From: Chryseobacterium sp. JAH
Lineage (GTDB): Bacteria > Bacteroidota > Bacteroidia > Flavobacteriales > Weeksellaceae
Direction: 5' to 3'
Assembly (NCBI RefSeq): GCF_001507335.1
Contig: NZ_LMAH01000006.1
Coordinates: 224,087 to 288,086, forward strand
Length of the DNA stretch: 64,000 nt
Shown piece by piece: positions 55,038 through 63,253 of the stretch (the stretch's first letter is position 1; each line of letters starts with the position of its first letter). Below the pieces are notes generated by a model. It was not told the origin of the DNA and searched no databases. It saw only the letters and a program-made list of their open reading frames with translations. The position numbers and the translations under genes are program-made.

Positions 55038-55376
55038 TCTCTCAATTTTGATGACAAAAGTGCGGTTGCTCGATTAAAACGACCTTAAAGGAGACTTAAA
55101 AAAAAATTAAATTTGAATTTGAACTGCTTTTTGAATCATAACAAGAGGAACTGTAAGATTTTTTCCTAAACCTAGATACTTAACAATATTTTGAAAAAGA
55201 AATTTTCTTACTATTTGGAAAATGTTTAGAAAAAAATTGTAAACGCAAAGCGGGAAAAGATTTTTTAAATCTATGGTCAACTTCAAGATATACAAAGCCG
55301 TTTCATTTGGCCAGATAAAACAATTTATTGTGGGCAGACGAACTTTTTGTTCTTATCTTATTATTATATTAAAAAC
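55038..55376. other. 339 bp gap between sensor kinase and efflux genes
   Basis: No gene is convincing here. Short frames on both strands have AT-rich, low-complexity translations. It should contain the efflux promoter and response-regulator sites, but I could not identify a repeat with confidence. Confidence 0.45.
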
Positions 55377-56741
55377 CTATTTATTAAAAGTAACCGTAAA
55401 CTTATTGGTGTGTTCCTCAGGTGAGTTGTATTTGATTTTCGCATTGTGGTATTCCAGGATTCTTTTTGCAATTCGGAGACCGAGGCCTGAGCCCGTGATA
55501 TTTTGAGAATTATGGCCACGCATGAATGCGTCAAACAATTTGGGCTGTTCTTCTAGTGAAATCGTGCTTCCGGCAGACACAACATCTACGATCAGCTGTG
55601 ATTCGGTTTCTGTGATTAAAACTTTTGCTTCAGAATCGTCCGAATAGACCGCAGCATTTTTAAACAAATTAATAAATACAATATTGAGCAGTGGCTGAAC
55701 ACCTTTTATGGTAAGAAAAGATTGATCGGAAGTATTTTCCGAAATCAGAAAGTCCATGGTGAGATTCGGGAAACTTTTTTGAACACGCTCGAAAGATTCA
55801 AAAATCACTTCATCAATTCGTACTTCTTCATAGATCGTCTGAATATTTTCTTTGTCGAATTTTGTAAGCAGCAAAAGAGAGTTTGTTAAATCTGAAAGTT
55901 GGTATACATCTTTCAGCATTTGTTTCAAAGCAGAAAGTGTTTCAGGAGAATGTTGCTCCAGTTTGATTAAATTTTCAAGCTGGAAAGCCATTCTGGTAAT
56001 TGGAGTACGTATTTCGTGCGATGCACTTGCCGTAAAGTCTTTTTGCGACTGGAAAACATCATTCAAACGAACAATCATCGTATTAAAAGACTTCGCCAGA
56101 ATGCTGATTTCGTCATTAGACTGCTCAACCTGAATTTGTGTAGTCAGTTTGTGCGCCGTTACTTCAGAAATTTCTTTGTTCAGATCTTCGAGTGGCCGCA
56201 AAAATTTCCCCATAAAATAATAGCTGAAAAAACCAATCAGAAGTGTGCAGGTGATGAAAGCGGTAATCAAAAGATATTTAAGATAATCCAGCTTCGACTG
56301 TCCGTTGGTATCGAATGCGCTGGTAATGATGTAGTAGTTTTCGCCGTTGATATTTTTCAGAGCGGCATAAACTTCAGGAAATGTATCCTGCTTGTGAACC
56401 GCTTTTTTATTATCGACTTCCTTTAATAGTTCATTATCCCACGTAACTTTTCTGTCTTTAATCGTGCTGTAGATGAGTTCCTTTTTAGCATTAAAAATCA
56501 AAATTGTTTCATTCAGTAAAACATTGTCAGAGTTTTCATTAAAAAAAATGGGTGCCTCTTCCTCAAAATTTTTAGACTTTGAAATAAAGTTGGTGGTAAA
56601 ATCCAGTCGACGGACAAACCTTTCCTTAAATTCCTCTTTTCTGAAATCATTAAAGGAAACGTAAATAATAATCAGAACAATACCGAAAAGTAATGAAAAC
56701 CAAATGCTGAGCGTGAGCGCAATTTTCCTTTTTAAAGACAT
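55377..56741 (-). CDS. Sensor histidine kinase of the efflux two-component system
   Basis: A 454-residue kinase: membrane helix at ~10-30, periplasmic sensor of ~130 residues, second helix at ~155-175, HAMP region (KFLRPLEDLNKEISEVTAH), H-box SASHEIRTPITRMAFQLE, N-box NLFKNAAVYSD and G-box GSGLGLRIAKRIL. It would sense periplasmic metal or envelope stress and phosphorylate the adjacent regulator. Its ATG lies immediately after the regulator stop, so they are translationally coupled. The layout recalls CusS-like kinases. Confidence 0.9.
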   Translation of the reverse strand: MSLKRKIALTLSIWFSLLFGIVLIIIYVSFNDFRKEEFKERFVRRLDFTTNFISKSKNFEEEAPIFFNENSDNVLLNETILIFNAKKELIYSTIKDRKVTWDNELLKEVDNKKAVHKQDTFPEVYAALKNINGENYYIITSAFDTNGQSKLDYLKYLLITAFITCTLLIGFFSYYFMGKFLRPLEDLNKEISEVTAHKLTTQIQVEQSNDEISILAKSFNTMIVRLNDVFQSQKDFTASASHEIRTPITRMAFQLENLIKLEQHSPETLSALKQMLKDVYQLSDLTNSLLLLTKFDKENIQTIYEEVRIDEVIFESFERVQKSFPNLTMDFLISENTSDQSFLTIKGVQPLLNIVFINLFKNAAVYSDDSEAKVLITETESQLIVDVVSAGSTISLEEQPKLFDAFMRGHNSQNITGSGLGLRIAKRILEYHNAKIKYNSPEEHTNKFTVTFNK

Positions 56742-57422
56742 CTACAAAGGATTTAAGTAATATCCGAAACCAGAACGCGTGTGAATCAATTTAACTTTAA
56801 AATCTTTATCTAGTTTCTTTCTCAAAAAATTGATATAAACTTCAACGGTATTGGTATTCGTATTAAAATTATGTTCCCAAACGTTTTCGGTAATCTGCTG
56901 TTTTGAAACGGTTCTCCCCTGCGCTTCTGCCAGATAAACCAACAGCTGAAATTCTTTTAAGGTCAAAGCGATTTCGTTTCCGGCTCTGAAAACTTTCTGT
57001 TCTGTTTTGTTGATGATCAAATCATCAATTCTTATAATATCCTGGTCTGCAGTATCCGTAGGCACTTTTCTTCTCAGCAACGAATTCATCCGCAACAGTA
57101 ATTCTTCAAACTGAAAAGGTTTAACCAAATAATCGTCAGCCAATCTTGTGAAAGCATCTTTCTTATCAGACAGATCGCCGTAAGCAGAGATGATAATGAT
57201 CGGCGTATTTTTATCAAAAGATCTTATCGTCTGGCAAACATCCAGTCCGTTAATCTTCGGAACATTAATATCCAAAAGATACAGATCATAAGAATTGTTT
57301 TTTATCTGACGGAGAAAGGTTTCTCCGTCGTAAATTCGGTCGGTGGTAAAACGGTTTGACTCTAAAAACTTACTCAATTCTGCCGAGAGAATGAGATCGT
57401 CTTCCAAAAGAAGAATATTCAT
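56742..57422 (-). CDS. OmpR-family response regulator
   Basis: A 226-residue regulator from ATG 57422; six further residues upstream are possible but add nothing. Receiver domain with acidic pocket LLLEDD, phospho-acceptor Asp51 in LYLLDINVP and the Lys in DYLVKPFQ; then a winged helix ending KVKLIHTRSGFGYYLNP. Together with the kinase it would switch on the TolC-adaptor-RND genes downstream on the same strand, and possibly its own genes. Confidence 0.92.
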   Translation of the reverse strand: MNILLLEDDLILSAELSKFLESNRFTTDRIYDGETFLRQIKNNSYDLYLLDINVPKINGLDVCQTIRSFDKNTPIIIISAYGDLSDKKDAFTRLADDYLVKPFQFEELLLRMNSLLRRKVPTDTADQDIIRIDDLIINKTEQKVFRAGNEIALTLKEFQLLVYLAEAQGRTVSKQQITENVWEHNFNTNTNTVEVYINFLRKKLDKDFKVKLIHTRSGFGYYLNPL

Positions 57423-57638
57423 CAAAGATATATTTACCACGAATTTAACGAAAAAAATAAAGAGGTTGAGAATTGCAGGAGCAGAGAATGGTCTTCAATA
57501 CATGAAATGTTAAAGTAAATAGTCCGGTGAAAGCTGATGGTTTGAATGTTTTGGTTCTTTAATTATGATTCATTAAAATAATATTAAACTTTTTAAAACG
57601 ATATAATAGCAAAGACTATTTCTATCAACAACAACGAA

Positions 57639-57668
57639 AAAGCCTCAGATATTTCTATCTGAGGCTTT
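57639..57668 (-). terminator. Terminator downstream of tRNA-Ser
   Basis: AAAGCCTCAGATA and TATCTGAGGCTTT form a perfect stem with a 4-base loop 20 bases after the tRNA-Ser 3' end; the minus strand continues TTTCG. Confidence 0.75.
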
Positions 57669-57688
57669 AATTATTGGTTTCCCGTTTG

Positions 57689-57773
57689 CGGAGAGAGAGG
57701 GATTCGAACCCCCGGACCTGTTACAGTCAATAGTTTTCAAGACTATCGCAATCGACCACTCTGCCATCTCTCC
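57689..57773 (-). tRNA. trnS: tRNA-Ser (anticodon TGA)
   Basis: An 85-base class II tRNA on the minus strand: acceptor GGAGAGA / TCTCTCC, anticodon loop CTTGAAA with TGA, long variable arm, T-loop TTCGAAT, discriminator G. CCA is not encoded. Confidence 0.95.
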
Positions 57774-57807
57774 ATTAACTCCGATTGTATCGTTGTTTTT
57801 GGTGGTG

Positions 57808-57837
57808 CAAATATAATACGTTTTTTTGAATCTCCAA
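57808..57837 (-). promoter_or_regulatory. Promoter of tRNA-Ser
   Basis: On the minus strand TTG (57835-57837) and TATATTTG (57808-57815) are separated by 19 bases. It lies 35 bases before the tRNA 5' end. The rest of the 418-bp gap up to tRNA-Thr shows no gene. Confidence 0.75.
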
Positions 57838-58160
57838 AATTTATCTTTCAAAATTTACAAGAAATACCATTTGTACATTGAGAAAGAGTGATTTAATTGA
57901 CTGAAAATCAAAATTTTTATTTCTTTGCTACACGAACTGCCTTTGTTTTTCTCTTATTCAGTGCAATTTTATTCTGCTTTGTCTACCCTTGCATTTCTGA
58001 ACGCAACGTAAAACAAAGATTTTTGAATAAAGAACCCTTTATTTTAAGACCTACAAAGGTATTCACTTATTGAAGTTACAAAGTTATACAACCAAAGCTG
58101 ATAAATAATTTACTTAAGCTTTTCAAAATTAAAAATTCAGGGCAAGAAATTTTAGGCAAA

Positions 58161-58187
58161 AAAAATCCCGAAGAAATCGGGATGAAA
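58161..58187 (-). terminator. Terminator downstream of tRNA-Thr(GGT)
   Basis: AATCCCG and CGGGAT form a stem and the minus strand continues into eight T, five bases after the tRNA-Thr 3' end. It closes the tRNA cluster. Confidence 0.8.
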
Positions 58188-58191
58188 AATG

Positions 58192-58263
58192 AGCCAACTA
58201 CGGGACTTGAACCCGTGACCTCTTCCTTACCAAGGAAGCACTCTACCGCTGAGCTAAGTCGGC
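58192..58263 (-). tRNA. trnT: tRNA-Thr (anticodon GGT)
   Basis: A 72-base cloverleaf: acceptor GCCGACT / AGTTGGC, anticodon loop TTGGTAA with GGT, T-loop TTCAAGT, discriminator T. It decodes ACC/ACU. Last gene of the cluster on the minus strand. Confidence 0.95.
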
Positions 58264-58271
58264 ATTAAAAG

Positions 58272-58305
58272 AAAAAAATCACGCTGTAAAAGAGTGATTT
58301 TTTTT
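58272..58305 (-). terminator. Hairpin between tRNA-Gly (copy 1) and tRNA-Thr(GGT)
   Basis: AAAATCAC and GTGATTTT pair around GCTGTAAAAGA with A/T runs on both sides. A related hairpin follows the second tRNA-Gly copy at about 58697-58727. It may partly end transcription or guide processing. Confidence 0.6.
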
Positions 58306-58306
58306 G

Positions 58307-58379
58307 AGCGGAAGACGAGGGTCGAACTCGCGACATTCAGCTTGGAAGGCTGACGCTCTACCAACTGAGCTACTTCCGC
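58307..58379 (-). tRNA. trnG: tRNA-Gly (anticodon TCC), copy 1
   Basis: A 73-base cloverleaf: acceptor GCGGAAG / CTTCCGC, anticodon loop CTTCCAA with TCC, T-loop TTCGACC, discriminator T. Identical to copy 2 at 58731-58803. Confidence 0.95.
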
Positions 58380-58413
58380 AATTTTGTTTCCAAAACTATT
58401 GGTAAACGCTGTG

Positions 58414-58444
58414 CAAATCTAGGGAAACCCTATATACTTTGCAA
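58414..58444 (-). promoter_or_regulatory. Promoter-like site before tRNA-Gly copy 1
   Basis: On the minus strand TTG (58442-58444) and TAGATTTG (58414-58421) are separated by 20 bases, between tRNA-Tyr and tRNA-Gly. The second copy has the same elements. Confidence 0.65.
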
Positions 58445-58466
58445 GTTTTTTTTCTAATATAAAATG

Positions 58467-58547
58467 TGGGGAGAGCAGGATTCGAACCTGCGAAGCCGAA
58501 GCAACTGAGTTACAGTCAGTCCCATTTAGCCACTCTGGAATCTCCCC
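58467..58547 (-). tRNA. trnY: tRNA-Tyr (anticodon GTA), copy 1
   Basis: An 81-base class II tRNA: acceptor GGGGAGA / TCTCCCC, anticodon GTA in GACTGTAACTC, long variable arm, T-loop TTCGAAT, discriminator A. Identical to copy 2. Confidence 0.94.
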
Positions 58548-58567
58548 AGATATTTTATATTAAATTG

Positions 58568-58641
58568 AGCCTCCAGAGGGACTCGAACCCACGACCTGCT
58601 GATTACAAATCAGCTGCTCTAGCCAACTGAGCTATGGAGGC
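58568..58641 (-). tRNA. trnT: tRNA-Thr (anticodon TGT), copy 1
   Basis: A 74-base cloverleaf: acceptor GCCTCCA / TGGAGGC, anticodon loop TTTGTAA with TGT, T-loop TTCGAGT, discriminator T. It decodes ACA/ACG. Confidence 0.94.
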
Positions 58642-58730
58642 AATTTAATAAAAACTGAAAGCTATCAGAGAAATCTACTCTGTGCTGCATCAGCAGTTAA
58701 AAAAAATCACGCCTGATGCGGTGTGAATTG

Positions 58731-58803
58731 AGCGGAAGACGAGGGTCGAACTCGCGACATTCAGCTTGGAAGGCTGACGCTCTACCAACTGAGCTACTTC
58801 CGC
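58731..58803 (-). tRNA. trnG: tRNA-Gly (anticodon TCC), copy 2
   Basis: Identical in sequence to copy 1. A hairpin (TCACGCC / GGTGTGA) lies directly after its 3' end on the minus strand. Confidence 0.95.
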
Positions 58804-58836
58804 AATTTTGTTTCCAAAATCATTGGTAACGGTTTG

Positions 58837-58867
58837 CAAATCTAGGAAAAACCTTTTAAACCTGCAA
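58837..58867 (-). promoter_or_regulatory. Promoter-like site before tRNA-Gly copy 2
   Basis: On the minus strand TTG (58865-58867) and TAGATTTG (58837-58844) are separated by 20 bases, as in the first block. Confidence 0.65.
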
Positions 58868-58888
58868 GACTTTTTTTAATATAAAATG

Positions 58889-58969
58889 TGGGGAGAGCAG
58901 GATTCGAACCTGCGAAGCCGAAGCAACTGAGTTACAGTCAGTCCCATTTAGCCACTCTGGAATCTCCCC
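58889..58969 (-). tRNA. trnY: tRNA-Tyr (anticodon GTA), copy 2
   Basis: Identical to copy 1: acceptor GGGGAGA / TCTCCCC, anticodon GTA, long variable arm, discriminator A. Confidence 0.94.
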
Positions 58970-58988
58970 AGATATTTTATATTAATTG

Positions 58989-59062
58989 AGCCTCCAGAGG
59001 GACTCGAACCCACGACCTGCTGATTACAAATCAGCTGCTCTAGCCAGCTGAGCTACGGAGGC
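58989..59062 (-). tRNA. trnT: tRNA-Thr (anticodon TGT), copy 2
   Basis: As copy 1 but with two changes; the last acceptor pair becomes G-T (GCCTCCG against TGGAGGC). This is still a stable acceptor stem, so it is probably functional. First gene of the cluster. Confidence 0.92.
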
Positions 59063-59109
59063 AAAAATTAAAAAAGATTTCAAAAAACGATTGTTCCTTT
59101 TTGCGAGTG

Positions 59110-59140
59110 CAAATATAGAACAGATTTTTTGAAATCTCAA
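59110..59140 (-). promoter_or_regulatory. Main promoter of the tRNA cluster
   Basis: On the minus strand TTG (59138-59140) and TATATTTG (59110-59117) are separated by 20 bases, 48 bases before the first tRNA-Thr. It lies in the short space behind the hpf gene. Confidence 0.75.
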
Positions 59141-59171
59141 ACTTTTTTAGAAACTTTTTTTAATTAATTTT

Positions 59172-59462
59172 CTATGCTAATTCTTTTTTCTTGATTAACA
59201 GTTTCTTAGCTGCGTCTACACATTGGTCTAAACTTTCTTCAAAACTTGTACTTGTCTTTTTTACGACGATATCATCACCCGGAACAACCAAAATAAGCTC
59301 AGTCGTCTTATTGGCTTTGTCTGAGTTATTTTCTACTTTTAAGAACACTTTGCATTCCTGAAGCTTGTCATAAAACGTATTAAGCTTGCTTACTTTTTTG
59401 TCAACGTGTGACTCTAGCGGTTCGTGTGGAGTTAAGCCGATTGCTTGTACTGAAATCTTCAT
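59172..59462 (-). CDS. hpf: Ribosome hibernation-promoting factor, short form
   Basis: A 96-residue protein of the HPF/RaiA (S30AE) family: MKISVQAIGLTPHEPLESHV, KVSKLNTFYDKLQECKVFLK and the last third DDIVVKKTSTSFEESLDQCV with VDAAKKLLIKKK. It binds the small ribosomal subunit and stops translation in resting cells. This is the short type without a C-terminal dimerisation domain. Its ATG overlaps the recombinase stop by four bases (ATGA), so the two are translated together. Confidence 0.9.
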   Translation of the reverse strand: MKISVQAIGLTPHEPLESHVDKKVSKLNTFYDKLQECKVFLKVENNSDKANKTTELILVVPGDDIVVKKTSTSFEESLDQCVDAAKKLLIKKKELA

Positions 59463-60346
59463 AATTCTTCTTTTTTAACAGCTCTTGGATGAGCTTGATT
59501 AAACACTTTTTTCAACTGTTCTATATTAGCATTCGTGTACACCTGAGTGCTTGCAAGACTAGAATGCCCTAATATTTCTTTTACTTTAGATATCTCTGCC
59601 CCATTATCTAAAACATGTGTAGCAAAGCTATGTCTTAGGATATGCGGACTTCTTTTTTGCTTCGAAGTAACAAGACTAAGGTACTTATTAACGACTACAT
59701 AAACAAATTTTTCACTCAGTTTCTTTCCCTTTTTGTTGACAAAGAAATATTGTTTAAAATCTTCCTGAGGTTTTCTGATCGTCAGATACGTCTTAAGCAG
59801 ATTGGATAGGTCCGGAGAAATCGGAACATATCGCTGCTTATTTCCTTTACCCAGAATCTTAAGCTGTTCGCCTTCTAAGTTTACACTTTCAAATATTAAG
59901 CCACAAAGCTCAGCCTTTCTGATTCCTGTCTGGTACAAAACCTCAACAATACACTTTTCCAGGATGTTATCAACACTGATGAAAACATTATCCTGAAGCG
60001 TTTGCATTTCCTCTTTCGACATAGGAATCTGCTTCTCCGCATAAAACTTAAGAGAGGAAACAGTTTCTACGGGAGATACTTCAATTTCACCCAACCTCAG
60101 AAGGAACAGGTAAAAACTTCGGAGCGAAGAAAGCTTGCGATTGATACTTCTCTTTGAGATATCATGCTCACTGAGTTCAACTATAAAATTTCTGATTATT
60201 TTCTTATCGGCTTTGACAATATTATCGGAGCCTTCAGTTTTAAGATAAAAGGAATAAAAATCATCAAGATCTTTGCGGTAGCTTGTGACTGTATGAGGTG
60301 AATACCTCCTTTCGAGCTGTAGATAGTCTAAAAACTTCTCTCGCAT
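59459..60346 (-). CDS. Xer-type tyrosine recombinase
   Basis: A 295-residue recombinase from ATG 60346; the longer frame to 60364 starts with TTG in a poor context. Core-binding domain (YSPHTVTSYRKDLDDFYSFY), then catalytic residues Arg in QTGIRKAELCGL, His-x-x-Arg in HILRHSFATHVL, His in LGHSSLASTQ and Tyr in VYTNANIEQL. All five are present, so it is active by sequence. Length and neighbours (hpf, rpsU, a fixed Bacteroidota group) show the housekeeping XerC/XerD that resolves chromosome dimers, not a mobile integrase. Which of the two it is cannot be decided here. Confidence 0.88.
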   Translation of the reverse strand: MREKFLDYLQLERRYSPHTVTSYRKDLDDFYSFYLKTEGSDNIVKADKKIIRNFIVELSEHDISKRSINRKLSSLRSFYLFLLRLGEIEVSPVETVSSLKFYAEKQIPMSKEEMQTLQDNVFISVDNILEKCIVEVLYQTGIRKAELCGLIFESVNLEGEQLKILGKGNKQRYVPISPDLSNLLKTYLTIRKPQEDFKQYFFVNKKGKKLSEKFVYVVVNKYLSLVTSKQKRSPHILRHSFATHVLDNGAEISKVKEILGHSSLASTQVYTNANIEQLKKVFNQAHPRAVKKEEL

Positions 60347-60424
60347 AATGTATATATAAAACAAAAATCACTCCTCAAATATAACTATTTAAGAAGTGAT
60401 TTAGTATGTGTTTAAGAAAATTTC

Positions 60425-60622
60425 TTAAGCTTGTTCTTCCTTGCTTAATCCTCTTTGCTTATAAGCTGCTTTCAGCCTAGATTGTCTAAGAGTTACAGAA
60501 GGCTTAATAAAAGCTTGTCTAGATCTTAATTGACGAACTGTACCAGTTTTATCAAATTTTCTCTTGTATTTTTTTAGTGCTCTATCGATGGATTCACCAT
60601 CCTTTACAGGTATTATTAACAT
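60425..60622 (-). CDS. rpsU: 30S ribosomal protein S21
   Basis: A 65-residue basic protein beginning MLIIPVKDGESIDRALKKY and continuing KRKFDKTGTVRQLRSRQAF, with the basic C-terminus. It helps mRNA pairing at the anti-Shine-Dalgarno region. It lies upstream of the recombinase and hpf on the same strand; a weak stem AAATCACT / AGTGATTT in the 78-bp space may partly terminate transcription. Confidence 0.95.
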   Translation of the reverse strand: MLIIPVKDGESIDRALKKYKRKFDKTGTVRQLRSRQAFIKPSVTLRQSRLKAAYKQRGLSKEEQA

Positions 60623-60736
60623 AATTTACATCTCATTTTGGATTGCAAAAATATAACTTTTTTCTTGATTAGCAAATTTTTCACCAGTAAAATTGATAAT
60701 AATTCTAAAATTCATGCAAACCCATTTTTAATATGA

Positions 60737-60765
60737 TTGAATTTAAACAAAATATTGTATCTTTG
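60737..60765 (+). promoter_or_regulatory. Promoter of tmRNA
   Basis: TTG (60737-60739) and TATCTTTG (60758-60765) are separated by 18 bases, 15 bases before the mature tmRNA 5' end. It is a near-perfect match to the Bacteroidota consensus. Confidence 0.85.
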
Positions 60766-60780
60766 TCTCTACAAAAACAT

Positions 60781-61177
60781 GGGGTTGACTGGTTTCGACA
60801 GCAAGACCAATGGGTAAGTAAGCATGCAGAGAACCGTAGTGCGATCTCTTTAATCCCTTGCTACAAACTTTTAACTGGCAACGAAGAGTTCGCTCTTGCA
60901 GCTTAATCCGAATAAAGTAAGATTTCAAGCGCTTTCCCGAAGATAGTAAGGAAGCAAGATGTCTCACAAATGCTCTGTTCTGCGGCGTTTGATTCTGAGA
61001 TATAGTAATGCAGAAATAAGGTTTTGGGAGCTTTGACCAGGACTCGAAAACTTCAGAAGCTAAGGTTTAAGTTGGGTGTTTGCTCTCTGCTTAGGCACGA
61101 AAATCAACAGTAAAATAAGCATGTAGAAATCTTATGTATTGCTTGTTTGGACGAGGGTTCGAATCCCTCCAACTCCA
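60781..61177 (+). ncRNA. ssrA: Transfer-messenger RNA
   Basis: About 397 bases. The 5' end GGGGTTGACTGGTTTCGACAG and the 3' end GGTTCGAATCCCTCCAACTCCA form the tRNA-like half; GGGGTTG pairs with CAACTCC. The tag frame ends with GGC AAC GAA GAG TTC GCT CTT GCA GCT TAA (60877-60906), giving GNEEFALAA, preceded in frame by YKLLT. The C-terminal ALAA marks tagged proteins for ClpXP/ClpAP-type proteases. Pseudoknot-like repeats follow in 60907-61130. It rescues ribosomes stalled on broken mRNA. CCA is not encoded. A terminator comes right behind. Confidence 0.95.
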
Positions 61178-61180
61178 CTT

Positions 61181-61215
61181 AAAACCCTGTAAATTAGAAT
61201 TTACAGGGTTTTTAT
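61181..61215 (+). terminator. Terminator of tmRNA
   Basis: AAACCCTGTAAATT and AATTTACAGGGTTT form a perfect 14-bp stem around AG, followed by TTTATTTTTTT, directly after the tmRNA. The remaining sequence up to the AraC gene at 61499 holds nothing I can identify. Confidence 0.9.
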
Positions 61216-61498
61216 TTTTTTGATACTATTTAGATGATACCTGATTATAGTTAAAAAACACCCACAGCTTCATCAAACAATTATCATTTTTCAAGATCAT
61301 TCGATTCCTTTTTATTTGCTATGCTTAAAATACACCTCGAGCATACTGCCATTCGGATAATAAAACAAATAACGTTTTGTTCGTTTTTTTTAAAAATATT
61401 TTTACAACGATCTTGTTAGATTGTCATGTACTATAGAAAACATCAATAAAAATCTGCTACAGAAAATTATACTTTTGTAGATAGTAAATAATTACCTA

Positions 61499-62356
61499 TT
61501 GAATCTAAAAAAACAAATTTTAACAGAACTTGAAATCGAAAATTCCTTTACTATAAAAAGGGTAGAAAATCTAACCTCTGAAACTCTTCATCCAAAGAGA
61601 CTAATTTTTAACCGAATAATCTTAATAGAAGATGGATCAGGAAATATGATTGTAGATGGTACCTTTTACAGATTAAATCAGAAAAATGTGTTTTTGATCG
61701 CAAAAGGACAAATTCTACAATTTGAAAAATCTTCGACGTATTCCGGGTATAATTTGGTTTTTGGAGATTGCTTTTGGGAAAAAACGCCTAAAAGCGCCAG
61801 CAATTGCAAAGCCGTACTATTTAATAATATATCAGCCAACCAACTTTTAGAGCTCAATGAATCGGAACTCAATGAATTTTCATCTCTGCTCAATATTCTT
61901 TTAAAAGAGTATTTATCCGATGATTATATAAATAAGATGGATGCCCTCGCAGCTTACCTTAAAATTATTATGATTAAATTGGCCAATGTCAAAATGACAG
62001 ATGAAGCTGCCTTCAACAGCCAGGATTATATGGCATACCGTAGTTTTATGGATCTGATCAGTGCAGAATTTCATGTTTGCCATTCCGTAAACAAGTACGC
62101 TGAAAAATTGAATTTGACCGCTCGAAGACTTAGTGAACTTTGCAAAAGATGCAGCGGTCTAAATGCCAAAGAAATTATAAACGGACAATTATTATCAGAA
62201 GCAAAGCGGTCTTTACAGTTTGGATCCAGCCCTGTCAAAGAAATAGCGTACAACCTTAATTTTAATACACCTGAAGAGTTTAGCCATTTTTTTAAAAAAT
62301 ATGTGAAAATCTCTCCGCTTGAGTATCGAAACCAATATCTTAACCTGGGGAAATAG
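61499..62356 (+). CDS. AraC-family transcriptional regulator
   Basis: A 285-residue regulator; the frame opens with TTG at 61499, the earliest plausible start. An N-terminal cupin-type effector domain (RIILIEDGSGNMIVDGTFYR, LIAKGQILQFEK) is followed by two helix-turn-helix units at the C-terminus (YAEKLNLTARRLSELCKRCS, VKEIAYNLNFNTPEEFSHFF, ISPLEYRN). It probably controls the HD-domain gene 82 bases downstream. Between tmRNA and a stray tmRNA fragment, a position typical for inserted DNA. Confidence 0.88.
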   Translation: MNLKKQILTELEIENSFTIKRVENLTSETLHPKRLIFNRIILIEDGSGNMIVDGTFYRLNQKNVFLIAKGQILQFEKSSTYSGYNLVFGDCFWEKTPKSASNCKAVLFNNISANQLLELNESELNEFSSLLNILLKEYLSDDYINKMDALAAYLKIIMIKLANVKMTDEAAFNSQDYMAYRSFMDLISAEFHVCHSVNKYAEKLNLTARRLSELCKRCSGLNAKEIINGQLLSEAKRSLQFGSSPVKEIAYNLNFNTPEEFSHFFKKYVKISPLEYRNQYLNLGK

Positions 62357-62438
62357 TGTGGTTTTTGACATTACAAAAGTATTTATTCGCATTTACTGAG
62401 ATACGAAAGCCAATTACTTTTGTAAAAAACAATTACAT

Positions 62439-63089
62439 ATGTCATTATATAATTTAAAACAGATTGCAGGCATCGCTATTCCAGACAGTGCAATAGCAAA
62501 ACAGGCCACTGAGCTTTTGCTGGAACATGGAACAGAATTCATCTACAACCATTCAATGCGTGTATTCTTATTTTCGTCTCTGAATGCTAAGCGTAAAAAT
62601 TTACAGCATGATACCGAACTTTTATACGTCGCTTCTGCATTTCATGATTTAGGTCTTGTTCCGCACTACAGCAGTGAAGATTTGCGTTTCGAAGTGGATA
62701 GCGCCAATGCAGCAAGAAACTTCTTAAAAAGTCACGGAGTTCAAAAAGAAAAGCTTCAATTGGTATGGGATACTATCGCATTACATACTACTATAGGTAT
62801 CGCTGAACATAAAGAAAATGAAGTGGCCTTGATGTATTCCGGAGTAGGATTAGATGTAATGGGAGAAGATTATGAGCATCTAAGTCAGGAAAATAGGGAG
62901 GAAATTGTTGCAGCATTCCCACGGACTGATTTTAAAAAGAAAATAATTCCAACATTTTTCAGCGGATTTGAGCATAAGACAGATACCACATTTGGAAATA
63001 TTAAAGCTGATGTATGTGCTTTTATGATCCCTAATTTCAAAAGAAAAAATTTCTGTGATTGTATATTACATTCTCCCTGGAGCGAATAA
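62439..63089 (+). CDS. HD-domain metal-dependent phosphohydrolase/hydratase-like protein
   Basis: A 216-residue protein with the HD metal-binding pattern: His38 in YNHSMRVF, His69-Asp70 in SAFHDLGLVP, and further histidines in TIALHTTIGIAEH. The spacing resembles the cyanamide-hydratase-like branch of the HD superfamily (NHSMR, AxxxHDLG, and D near VGLDVMGEDY) rather than nucleotide phosphodiesterases. The actual substrate is unknown. No signal peptide. It follows the AraC regulator on the same strand and is closed by a terminator. Confidence 0.85.
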   Translation: MSLYNLKQIAGIAIPDSAIAKQATELLLEHGTEFIYNHSMRVFLFSSLNAKRKNLQHDTELLYVASAFHDLGLVPHYSSEDLRFEVDSANAARNFLKSHGVQKEKLQLVWDTIALHTTIGIAEHKENEVALMYSGVGLDVMGEDYEHLSQENREEIVAAFPRTDFKKKIIPTFFSGFEHKTDTTFGNIKADVCAFMIPNFKRKNFCDCILHSPWSE

Positions 63090-63112
63090 CAGCAACCAAT
63101 TATCACGATATG

Positions 63113-63142
63113 CCATTCGCCGGACCGGTGAATGGTTTTTTT
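63113..63142 (+). terminator. Terminator of the AraC/HD unit
   Basis: CCATTCGCCGG and CCGGTGAATGG form a stem with one mismatch, followed by seven T. Confidence 0.88.
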
Positions 63143-63253
63143 GTCATCCATCATTTCAACAGTTATTATCTGTTTGATTTCAATTAATAACTAATATCTC
63201 CCTCAACTAAATAGTAATCTTGTTAATTATCTGATGGGGTTCAGGTTATTTGT

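Larger units (their letters stand above)
58307..59062 (-). repeat. Tandem duplication of a Gly-Tyr-Thr tRNA block
   Basis: 58307-58641 and 58731-59062 each contain, in the same order, tRNA-Gly(TCC), a promoter-like spacer, tRNA-Tyr(GTA) and tRNA-Thr(TGT). The Gly and Tyr genes are identical between copies, the spacers differ moderately, and the Thr genes differ at two positions. Confidence 0.9.

Noticed and set aside
59459..60346. The second tyrosine recombinase as a mobile-element integrase acting at the tRNA cluster
   Set aside because: Its neighbours hpf and rpsU, overlap with hpf and XerC/D-like length indicate the housekeeping recombinase; no attachment duplicates of a tRNA end were found.
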